Part shown: positions 54,839-64,000 of the stretch, one piece after another | How the letters are laid out: every line of letters starts with the position of its first letter | How positions within the stretch are numbered: the first letter of the stretch is position 1 | From: Anaeramoeba flamelloides | Lineage: Eukaryota; Metamonada; Anaeramoebidae | Assembly: GCA_027625915.1 (NCBI GenBank) | Contig: JANTQA010000047.1 | Span: 1,116,001-1,180,000, forward strand | Direction of reading: 5' to 3' | DNA length: 64,000 bases | Notes under the pieces: model-generated | What the model saw: the letters and a program-made list of their open reading frames with translations, nothing else | Databases searched by the model: none | What the model was told of the DNA's origin: nothing | Position numbers and translations under genes: made by a program

Positions 54839-54973
54839 TATGTTATTATGTAAACAGAAGGGATGAAAATATTGTTTAAATATTTTGTAAAAAAGTTTTT
54901 TTGTCATTTGTACAGAATTAGATTGGAAAAAAAGCCATTTTTGTATAATTGTTGTTTTCTACAAATTCTTTTA

Positions 54974-55169
54974 CATTCAGTTTCACTATTAGGTAAAAAA
55001 ATTCAAAAAAAGTTAAGGCACAAAAAAATTCGAATTAAGGCACATTTTTTCAGATTCTAGGAAAATAAATTGAGAAAAAAAATAATCTGAATTTTTGTTC
55101 CTTATTTTGGAATTTTTTTTATGCCTTAAATTTCGCTGGAAGTTTGTGCCTTAAAAGTGAAACTGAATA
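54974..55169. mobile_element. Palindromic MITE T1, copy 5, diverged
   Basis: Ends CATTCAGTTTCACTATTAGG and ...GTGAAACTGAATA. The left arm is more changed than the right, so this is the oldest of the six copies. Confidence 0.8.
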
Positions 55170-55275
55170 TAATATTATTCTAGATACATTGAAATAATTA
55201 GATTTTTATTTATTTGTAACATGTACCTTTTCCAGGTGTTTTATACTTTTCCACGTATAAAAGTTTTCTTCAATA

Positions 55276-55472
55276 TAGTCAGTTTCACTTTTAAGGCACA
55301 AACTTTCAACGAAATTTAAGGCACAAAAAAAATCTCAAATTAAAGCACAAAATTCAAATTCTAGTAAAAATAAATTGTAAAAAAAAAAATTCCAAATTTT
55401 GTGCCTTAATTTGAGATTTTTTTGTGCCTTAAATTTCGTTGAAAGTTTGTGCCGTAAAAGTGAAACTGACTG
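55276..55472. mobile_element. Palindromic MITE T1, copy 6
   Basis: 197 bp, TA-flanked, first base T for C. It lies 106 bp from copy 5. Confidence 0.9.
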
Positions 55473-55479
55473 TATTCGT

Positions 55480-56117
55480 TGAGCAATTTCAAACAGAAGA
55501 ACTCATGGTGTTTCTTGTTTAAATATTTGAAAACATTTCCAAACTGAAGATAGTTTCTAAAATTCTTGATGAAAAAAAAGTACAAAAAATAAAAAGAATC
55601 TCGTGTTTCTCATTTTTTCCATAACAAACAGCTTTTTTATTTTATTTTTTGACACAATAATTATTTTTCACAAAATCGGTAACATTTTGAACTGAGGATT
55701 CACAAAAATAAAAAATCAAAAAAATTGTTTATTAGAATGTTAGTATCAAATAAAAATTATCCCACTTTCATTAACCTTTACCGAATTGTTTTTGTTTGTA
55801 AAGTACTTTACCAAAAATGTGAATGAAGTGAAAACAATAGTGAAAACGAAAACGGAGAAATAAATTTTTGGATTGCTTAAAACAGAATATTAAAACAGAA
55901 CAGAAGGTCAAAAAAAATCGTTAACAACATTTTCACAATTTAATTCAAATTCATTCACAACCTTAAAAAGTTCCCGATTTTGTAAATCATTTTTTAAAAA
56001 ATAGATCTCAACATTTGGAATATTTTCGGTCTCAAAAGAAATAAATCTTTATTTTCCACATAACCTTATACAAGTGTGAAGAACTAATAATTATTGTATC
56101 TTTTTCTTTGTTTAAAT
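55480..56117. other. Stretch with coding-like pieces only
   Basis: A frame near 55830-55950 (SENNSENENGEINFWIA, NRILKQNRRSKK) is cut by stops. It could be decay or exons of the gene that follows. Nothing firm. Confidence 0.25.
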
Positions 56118-56451
56118 TTTTTTGTGAAGAAAAATTGTGAACCATTTACAAATTATTGAATTTACTGTGAATTATCTTTTTTTGGAAAAGAAATTCTCAG
56201 TTTGGACATTTAATTTAGATGAGAAAACTCTTTCACAGGTACGTTTTTAAATATAATTTCCCTGTTTTCTTTGTTAAAGGTTGGCCCTTAAATTCGGGTT
56301 TTGAGATCTAAACAGTTTGTGTTTTGTTATTTACTTTTTTTTATTTCGAACAGCTTGCTTTCTATAAGTGCTCATGGTTCAATAAAAATTGCAGAAATTT
56401 CGAACAGTATATAGATACCTCAGTTACAATTTGTGATCAGAAATTATAAAC
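56118..56451 (+). CDS. Two candidate exons of an unidentified gene
   Basis: Exon a (about 56130-56239) reads KIVNHLQIIEFTVNYLFLE, KKFSVWTFNLDEKTLSQ and meets a donor GTACGT in phase 0. Exon b (56354-56451) follows an acceptor 'tttatttcgaacag' in phase 0: LAFYKCSWFNKNCRNFEQY, IDTSVTICDQKL, TAA. The phases agree and the composition is convincing, but the first exon or exons and the family are unknown. Confidence 0.35.
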
Positions 56452-56459
56452 TGTTTCTT

Positions 56460-57140
56460 TGAGAAATCAATTTTAAAAAAGAAAAAAAAAAGCGGACAGA
56501 AGCGAAAATATTTTCCCAATTAGCCAACCATTTTCCTCAAAAACAAAAAGAGAGAGAAATAGATCTTTTTTAGAAGAACAAATCACTTCAATTCTCATTC
56601 ACCAATTAGGATCACAATTTTCTTATTTCTTTTTTTTTGCACAAAACCAAAAGTAAAAGACCAAACATCTCATTTTTCTTTTCAAAATTTCTTTTGATGT
56701 TTTAAGCATGTAAATAAGAAAAAAATATACTCTTGAAAATAGGCTTTTTTCAAACCTTAAAAGTTTCAACATACCAATTTTAAAACTAAAAAATTAGCCT
56801 TTTTTTTCCCGAACTAAATAAAAAATTGTTTGTTTTTGTGTAGTTCGGATTTTGATTCAGCAAAAAATGAATCTTAAATTATTTTTCTCAAGGTTTAATC
56901 AGTGAACAAATTTCCTACCTATTTTATTGTTAAAGATAAAATTATTTTGGTTGAAAATAAAATGAAGCTTTTGGTTTTCATCTAATTTTTGAAATATTCG
57001 ATAATTTGACTTAAATTTAAACATCTGTGTCTTAAAAATTTTTCATTAAAGTTTGATTCAAATTAACAAAATATTTCTAATAATTTTTTCAATTCATTTT
57101 TTTTTTTTATGTATTTTCTTTTAAAAACTCTACTATCAAA
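56460..57140. other. Intergenic, upstream of the C2 gene
   Basis: No gene seen; it holds the presumed promoter of the C2 gene. Confidence 0.35.
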
Positions 57141-58785
57141 ATGAACAACATTTATGTTAAAGTAATTGAAGCACAAGATATCCATGGTGCAGATCTTGGT
57201 GGAAAAGTAATTTTTATTCTCAACACTTTTGCCCTTTTATTTCCTTTAATTCCTTTTGTCCCTTTTTCTTTTCTTTTTTTTAACCTTTTTCTTGCAAACC
57301 CTAAAATCTCAAACCTATAGTCTGATCCATATTGCACTTTAAAAATTAATGATGAAGACATCAACAAAAAAAAGTTAAAAAACAAGGTAAACATTGGGCC
57401 GGTTAAACATCAACTAAAACCAAAACTCTTCGTCCTAAATGGAACGAAACTTTCATCTTAGAAACAATGCCAGGTGACGAAGAATCTGATTTCCTTAGTG
57501 TTCAACTTTTTGATCATGACAAAGTATGTTCTCTTTTTTTCTTCTTTGAAAATTTACTCTTTTTCCTTAAATTTCCTTTTCAAAGTTTTTTTTTATTTTT
57601 CTTTTTTTAAATCTTTCCTCATCTCTTTTTGTTTTTTATGTTTTCTCGTTACTTTTTTTTACTCAAATCTTTTCGATCTATTTAGGTTTCAAAAGATGAC
57701 TCTATTGGAATGTGTAAAATCCCACTCTCAACCTTCGTTAATGGACAACCACATGATGGGTAAGTTGGTTCAGATTTAAAATGTGTTTATAATACCACAC
57801 TCTTCTTTAATTTAACCATTTTCACTCTTGAGATTTGATAAGAACTATTTTTTTTCTTTTTTGGTCTTTTTCTTTTGATTTTTTCTTAATTCTGTTGAAA
57901 GGTATAAAAATTTAATTTCCTTTTGGGTTTTGCCAATTTTAAAAAGTTAAAACTGACTAAAGTTGGTGAAACCAAATTAAATATATTTTCAGAAATTGTT
58001 AGTCATTTCATCACTGGAAATAACACAAAGCCATTTGAAAAAAGTGACACCAAAAAAGTTTTGAAATCATTCATTAAACTTCAATATACCACTTCATATT
58101 CCTTTATTCAAGGTAATTTTGAAAACTTTTTGGGCACACTTTTTTAAAATGTCTCTTTTATTCTACAAGGATTTGGAAAAAAAAAAAAAATTATCTTTTT
58201 TGAACCAAAATTAAAAAAATAAATTTCAAATAACAACAATCTTTGTGGGTATATTTCTTGTCTAGTAATTGACAAACAATAAAATTTTATTTGAGTTCGA
58301 AAGAATTAGAATAAAAAAATCAAAAAGATGCTGAAAATGGTGTTTACTTTGATTTGCAAATACTTTAAGCCCCCAATTTTTTCTCTCGGTATAAAATTTA
58401 AATCGTTTGGAATAGTATTTACTTGAAATCTTCTTGTGATTTTTTTTTTATTTTTTTTTTATTTAGGGGTTTGAAGACAGAAATCATCACTTTCATACAA
58501 ACAGAAATTAGACACGTTGAAACAGAGATCAAAGGAAAAAATGATTTTGTTTTCAAATTTTGATCTATTTACAAGTCAAAAGATTGAAAATATATTTTAT
58601 TCAATAATTATTAATCTTATTTATTCTTTTTCTTTTTTTTTTTTCTTTTCCAAACACTCTATTTTGAAATACATATTCTTTTTCTCAACTTTATTAAACA
58701 TTTTAGATGGTATGACATTAAACCAATGAAAAAGGAAAAAGCAAAAGGAAAACTTCATTTATTATTTCACTATTGCCCAGTGTAA
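57141..58785 (+). CDS. Small C2-domain protein
   Basis: Exons: 57141-57206, 57321-57523, 57686-57759 and 58707-58785, all GT..AG. It is about 140 aa and almost entirely one C2 domain: MNNIYVKVIEAQDIHGADLG, SDPYCTLKI, KTLRPKWNETFILE, LFDHDKVSKDDSIGMCKIPL, ending GWYDIKPMKKEKAKGKLHLL. The Asp residues of SDPY and DHDK/KDD fit Ca2+ binding loops, so Ca2+-dependent phospholipid binding is likely. Exon 2 is 203 nt, one base short of keeping the frame. The slip falls near 'ggttaaacatc' (about 57398), just before STKTKTLRP. Either one A is missing from the sequence, or the gene is newly broken. Single-C2 proteins of this size are common in protists. Introns 1-3 are 114, 162 and 947 bp. Confidence 0.8.
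57220..57275. repeat. Degenerate 9 bp C/T minisatellite in C2 intron 1
   Basis: TTCCTTTNN-type units ('tttcctttaattccttttg...') with 9 bp spacing. On the minus strand they would encode KGTKGIKGNK, the same kind of tripeptide repeat as the H3 tail. Confidence 0.6.
57950..58092 (+). CDS. Coding-like segment inside the last C2 intron
   Basis: LKLTKVGETKLNIFSEIVSH, then FITGNNTKPFEKSDTKKVLK and SFIKLQYTTSYSFIQ, followed by a GTAATT donor. A second piece lies at 58468-58556 (GLKTEIITFIQTEIRHVETE, IKGKNDFVF). Inclusion between C2 exons 3 and 4 would disrupt the C2 C-terminus, which joins perfectly without it. It could be a nested gene or a remnant. Confidence 0.3.
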
Positions 58786-58789
58786 TATT

Positions 58790-60340
58790 TTTTTTTTTTA
58801 TTTTTTTATTTATATATATCTGAAATTTATCCCCAATCAACCATTTAAAATCTTTTTAATCTTTATTTTTTTTTTAATTTATTTAAACAAAATAATAGTG
58901 GTGTACCATTTGTCAGAAGAGATTTCTAAGTAAGCCTACATTAAAAACTTTGAAAACTATAATAAATAAACATTTATTAAGGAAAACAGACATAACACAT
59001 TAAAAAATAAAAATAAAAGGACTTTGGAAAAAGATAATTAGCTCAAAAATATTAAATTAATTTCTTGATAAACTTAAAATAAAGTTCAAACCTTTCTCTG
59101 AAAAACATTTTTTTTTTTTTTTTTTTATTTTTTTTTAGAAATATTTATTGAATTGTTTATTTTTTAGAAAAATATATGATTTACTTTTTTTAATCTTTTA
59201 AAAATTAATTGTCCATTTCTAGAAAAGATATATTTTTGTAATTTTTACCATCTTCTTAACGAAATAATACTTGATAAGATCCCCATAATCTAATAACTTT
59301 TTTCTATCATACTGATAAATTCCAAACAAAGTTAAAAATAATAATAGTTCATTAAATTTATTGTTAAGGGTTGTGTGTTTGAAAATACTTGTTTGTCAAA
59401 AGAGAGAATTTTGCAGTGACTAAATTTCTTACTTCTAATTTAAAGAAAGAATAAACACAGTTATAAGAAGAGTTTTAAACTTGATTTCCTTTTCAAAAAC
59501 AAGGTTGAAATAATGGGTATTGAAAAAAATGAAGATAAAAAAAAATTATCAAAGAAAAGTTAAAAAATATAGATCTAAAATGAAAAATAAATAAAAATGA
59601 AAAAAAATCCAAAATAAATAATTTAAAAATGATAAATAAAAGATTTTGGGTTATTAGAATGAAAATGAATTTATTTTTTTTTAGGATAAGGTTAATAATT
59701 AGGATTTGAGATTTTTTTTCCTTATAGTATGTTGAGTTTTATTAACTGTGAAATATAAATTAATAAATTCAGAAATTCATTTCAAGTTCAGTTTTTTTCA
59801 GCAATTTACTAGTGTCTTTATGAACTACAATCTAAAAATCTAAATCTTTGATTTTTTTTTTAAGATCTTTTTTCTATTTTTTTCAAGTTGTTTTATATTC
59901 TTTTACATCCCCATATGAAGTAATCAATATTATCATTTTTTCCCCTACAACTTTGCAATATTTTGAATCTTACTAACATTCTTAGTTCTCTTTATTTTTA
60001 CCATTTGAAATGAGAGACCTTTTATTTGTTAGCGTTGTTAATGATTATGATATTATATATGGATATTTACAAAAAATTTCTCAGTAAATGATAATTGTAA
60101 GACATTTTGATAATTAATACTTTTCTTTACTTTTTGAGGATCTATTTTTTCTGTCTTTTTTTAAAATAATTACAAGCTTTTTTTTTTATTTGATACATTC
60201 CTCCCCTATTATTTTTAATAATATTTTCTTTCGATTACTTTAGAATAATAATAACATAACGGTATTTTCCCTCAATATATATATATATATATATATAAAT
60301 TGAATAAATCAATAGATTCTACTCTATTCTTTTAAATTCT
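58790..60340. other. 1.5 kb without a gene
   Basis: AT-rich; a (TA)n run lies at 60275-60297. Nothing else recognised. Confidence 0.4.
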
Positions 60341-60349
60341 CGAAAAAAT

Positions 60350-60640
60350 AACCACAGTTTTCTTTAATTTTTCTGTTTTTTTCTGAAAAGCTATTAGTTT
60401 TCAAAATCAACAGAAAACTCAAGAAAACCTAAAAGCTATTTTTTTCAATTTGAGAAATACAAGGAAAATTTCTTAAATTTTCTTTTTATTACTTATTTCA
60501 AAAAAAAAAAAAAAAGAACGGCTCTTTCCCTTAAAGGATTCAAAAGAATAGAGTAAAATCATTAATTTTATTCTAACTTTTGAATTTAAAAAAAAAAAAC
60601 AACGACATTTCCAACTCGTAGTATTTACGAACTCATTTTA
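60350..60640 (+). repeat. R1-like repeat fragment
   Basis: 'atcaacagaaaactcaagaaaacct', 'tttcaatttgagaaata', 'tagagtaaaatc.tt' and 'acgac' blocks resemble the middle of R1 (near 1080-1240 and 23370-23600) but with order partly changed. Old copy. Confidence 0.4.
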
Positions 60641-60839
60641 TTTATAATTTTATATTTATTTTTCAAGAAACCACAAATTCTCTGAGTTCCAATTAATTTT
60701 ATTGTTAGTTCTTTGATTTAATTTTATTAATTTTTCTAAAGAGATAGTATAAATTTTTTAATTTTTTTTTTGAATTTCAATTTTTTTTTATTAACTGAAA
60801 TTACTATATTTTGGAATTTAAATTCGGTTTTATAAATAA

Positions 60840-61560
60840 GAACTGCAGTGTTTCGATTTATTTTACATATTTCAGTCATAAATGAGTTTATCCAAGAATT
60901 TAAATAATTTAAAGTTGTTATTTTAGAGTTATATATTTCTGATACATATGTCAGTAGACTTTATAAAAAAGATTTTCAGAATAGAATTTTCAAATTATAT
61001 TCTAATAATAAATTATTATTAAGCAGTTTTTTATAATTCTGAAAAGTTTTTTTGCCTTTGTTAGATTATAGACTAAATGAGAAATTTTTGTAAGATAAAT
61101 ACCTAAATAAGTAATTTTTGATAAACCTTGTGATATTTCTGTTTTTTTTTATTAGGTTTTAATTGAAATGGTATAATTATTTGAGATATTGAATTTAATT
61201 TTTCTTTTTAATTGATTTTCCTTTCGGTTTCTAATTAGAATTAAATCAACCGCAAAAATTTGACAATTATTAGTTATTGGTATTATTTTTAATAAAAGAA
61301 ATTGTCAAATAAGAGCAAAAATTATAGGTGATAAAGGATCTCCTTGAAATATACCAAGTCCTTAACCTTGATATTATTTTAATAAAACATTTTTTAAAAT
61401 TTTATTTTGAATAATTTTTTTTATTGTTTTTCTAATTATATAAAAATTAATTGAAAAAAAATATATTACTATATCCATCGTTATAATATATGTTTTAACA
61501 TTTTCTTCTCTATTGTTTGATTTTATTCTCATTTTATATAGTTAAGACATTTAATACTGA
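60840..61560 (-). mobile_element. Fossil LINE fragment: reverse transcriptase domain
   Basis: On the minus strand, pieces of a non-LTR reverse transcriptase follow in order: IFQGDPLSPIIFALI (the 'QGDPLSP' motif, 61310-61350), IFAVDLILI where FADD/YADD is expected (61230-61250; the first catalytic Asp is replaced by Val), and ITYLGIYLTK ('YLGI' motif, about 61100). Several in-frame stops are visible between them. The endonuclease fossil at 42.5 kb is on the other strand and separate, but both may derive from the same APE-type LINE family. Confidence 0.7.
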
Positions 61561-62900
61561 AATAAAAAATTTAAGAAATTATAAAAAAGTTTTATAGAAC
61601 CTTTTTATTCGAATTAAAACTTTCTCAAGAACTCAAGGATTTTACACCTTTAAATTATTTTGAATTTTGGAATATTATTAAATAATAAATTAGATCTTAC
61701 ATGGTGGAATAAGAAGAAGAAAAAAAAAAAAACTTATTTTTGAATTCGAAGTTTTTTTATCTTTCAACAATAATTGTATTTAGATCATAATATTTAGTAT
61801 TATATAAATTTTCAAAAACAAGATTAATAAAAATTTATTATATTTTAATCAAAAATGCTTTTAATAAAACAGAAACCTTATTTCATTTTTTAAGAAATAG
61901 TTTTTTTTGAATATTTGGCAAAAAAATCTTTTACATTTTCCAATAGAAAACATAAAAAAGATTTAAGGAGTTTTTAAGTTTTAGATCTGGTTCTATCCAA
62001 AAAGAAATATTATATAAACAAGAGGTAAAAATTCTAATTCCAAATTAGTATTATCCCAAAAAAGAGAATCCAAGAGCAAAACTTTTCTAAATTACCAATC
62101 TCTCAATGTAGTTTCAAAAGTTACAATTATCTCTAATGAACGATTTTGAAATTTTTGTATATTTATTTATTGTCGAAGAAAAGAAAAAAAAACAGTTTAT
62201 TTTAAAAAAAATGTTACTTAAAATCAAGTACTCAAGAGACCCAAATCATTTACCTGATTTTTAATAACCTGATCTCTTCAGGTAGCCTTATGGTTATTCT
62301 GATTGGAAGAATTATTAAGGTTTAAACTTTAATCAAAATTAGAAAAAAAAGGAAAAAAATAGTTAACTTAATCAAAGTTAATGCGTTGTAATCAAAGAAA
62401 AAATTGAAAAAAAAGAAGAAACCGAAATTCAGAAACTTAAATTTTAACTGTTAACAAGATAGCTAGAATCCAAAGTTTCTTAAAAGTCTAATAAATTAGG
62501 ATATAAGTGTTTTTAATAATACTCTCCCCTAAGACCAGAAAAAAAGGATAGTCTTTAATTGGGAAAAAAATAAAAGGATCAAACCAAAACTAAAAAAAAA
62601 ATTAACAACAATGAATCAATTACAAAAATAAATATCAAAAGAATAACCAAAAAAACAAAAAAGAATACTATTAAAACAAAATACCAAACAAGAATTAGGA
62701 AAAAAAAATAAAAAAGAACTTCACAACAAAAGTCCAACAAAGTCTTTTTAGGTTTTCGAAATTTTTTTATTTTAAATACAATTTTTCATTTTTTCTTCTT
62801 TATTCTCTCTTTTGTTTTAATTCAACGAAAAAGGAAAAAAATTAAAAAAAAAAGAAAAAAGTTATATTTTGAGTTTTTTTTGATTGCGCGATTTGAATAA
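61561..62900. other. 1.3 kb, probably decayed LINE flank
   Basis: Unclear protein-like patches on either strand (for example AKKSFTFSNRKHKKDLRSF near 61920, plus). No frame can be supported. The last 150 bp precede the LRR gene. Confidence 0.35.
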
Positions 62901-62907
62901 ATTATTA

Positions 62908-63990
62908 ATGAGCCAAGGACAAGATCAAGAATTTAAAAACTTTTTGAAAAGGTTAATCCTGAATGACCAAACCCTTACCAAATTGTATCTAAATGAAATT
63001 TGATCCAAGAAAATCAAAGAATTAAGTTCAGCCCTCAAGGTAAACCAAACCCTTAAGCAATTGGAACTTGCTTTTAATGAAATAGGATCCGAGGGATCCA
63101 AATCTCTAAGTTCAGCCCTCAGGGTAAACCAAACGCTTTCCCAATTGGATCTTTCTGAGAACGAAATTGGAGCAGAGGGGGCCAAATCCTTAAGTTCAGC
63201 TCTCAAGATAAACCAAACCCTTACCCAATTGAACCTTGCTAATAATCAAATTAAAGCCCAGGCAACCAAATCTTTAAGTTCAGCCCTCAAGGTAAACCAA
63301 ACCCTTCTGAATTGGATCTTTATATGAATGAAATAGGAGAAGAGGGAATCAAATCCTTAAGTTCAGCTCTCAAGGCAAACCAAACCCTTAGCCAATTGGA
63401 CCTTTATGCTAATGAAATTGGAGCCGAGGAAACAAAATCTTTAAGTTCAGCCCTCAAGGTAAACCAAACCCTTACCCACTTGATTCTTTCCCATAATCAA
63501 ATTGGAACCGAGGAAACAAAATACCTAAGTTCAGCCCTAAAGGTGAACCAAACCCTTACTGACTTGAGACTTTTCTTCGAATGGCTTTCGAGACAAGTGA
63601 GCCAAAGCCTTAAGCCCAGCCCTCAAGGTCAACCAAACCCTTAGCCAATTGGATCTTTCTTACAACCAAATTGGAGACAATGGAGCCAAGGCATTAAGTT
63701 CAGCCCTAAAGGTAAATCAAAGCCTTACCCAATTAGTTCTTTCTGGTAATCTAATTGAAGACGAGGGAGTGGAAGACCTAAGTTCAGCCCTCAAGGTAAA
63801 CGAAACCCTAACCCAATTGAATCTTTCTTATAACCGAATTGGATCAGAGGGTACCAAATATTTAAGTTCAGTCCTCAAGGTAAACCAAACAGTTACCCGA
63901 TTGGATCTTTCTGATAATCTAATACCAAAATAGGGAAAATAAAGAAACTCAAGAAAAAAATCTTGAAGAATTTATACAATCCTTAAAAAT
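62908..63990 (+). pseudogene. LRR gene (28-residue ribonuclease-inhibitor type), broken, runs off the window
   Basis: It starts MSQGQDQEFKNFLKRLILND, then about twelve 84 nt units of the pattern LSSALKVNQTLTQLDLSYNQ, IG.EG.K. In-frame TGA at 63001 sits where the repeat expects Gly (GGA). The reading frame changes near 63305, near 63600 and near 63925, after which the repeat-like sequence goes on (KETQEKNLEEFIQSLKIN) to the window end. Units are highly alike at DNA level ('ttaagttcagccctcaaggt'), so the array expanded recently and then decayed, or the read contains indels. Intact relatives are horseshoe proteins for protein-protein contacts, cytosolic by lack of a signal peptide. Confidence 0.75.
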
Positions 63991-64000
63991 CAACAAGTCT

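Noticed and set aside
43161-55472. CRISPR-like array of repeats with spacing
   Set aside because: Repeats are whole palindromes with TA duplications and irregular spacing; they are transposons, and this is a eukaryote.

Overview
This is eukaryotic nuclear DNA from a very AT-rich protist. Genes are few, introns use GT..AG and run from about 75 bp to 4.3 kb, and AATAAA-like signals and long A/T homopolymers are common. Histones, a C2 protein, a sorting nexin, a nuclear-type tRNA and LINE remains exclude a bacterium or virus. The small NADP-type glutamate dehydrogenase and the 28-residue LRR arrays (SSALKVNQTL... units) would suit an anaerobic amoeboid protist such as Anaeramoeba, but that placement is an inference from general character, not a sequence match.

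Layout. 0-7.6 kb: low-complexity DNA, a GC-richer dispersed repeat, a PDI/thioredoxin-like secretory gene (minus strand) and fragments of unidentified or decayed genes. 7.6-11.3 kb: no confident gene. 11.35-16.83 kb: a three-exon glutamate dehydrogenase whose 3.7 kb intron holds minisatellites and repeat copies. 19.16-25.70 kb: a five-exon SH3-PX-BAR sorting nexin with a 4.3 kb intron holding a large foldback element and a second copy of the GC-richer repeat. 28.1-30.4 kb: divergent histone H3 and H4 genes whose upstream regions are inverted copies of each other; the H3 tail is greatly lengthened by Lys-Gly-X repeats. 31.80 kb: tRNA-Ala(UGC). 33.5-43.4 kb: repeats, small decayed genes, a G-free tract and a fossil LINE endonuclease. 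45.2-51.2 kb: a minus-strand gene with KTGG repeats, a HEPN-like RNxxxH motif and a CCCH zinc finger. 43-55.5 kb: six TA-flanked palindromic MITEs, one nested in a 929 bp foldback element. 57.1-58.8 kb: a four-exon C2-domain gene. 60.8-61.6 kb: a fossil LINE reverse transcriptase. 62.9 kb to the end: a decayed LRR gene running off the window.

The genes do not form a pathway. Only the H3/H4 pair is an obvious functional unit, making the core nucleosome histones from two near-identical promoters. Elsewhere the main theme is small non-autonomous elements (at least seven families) filling introns and intergenic DNA, together with a 9 bp minisatellite type that appears in two introns and, in coding form, in the H3 tail. 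All exon models were read by eye and none has transcript support.
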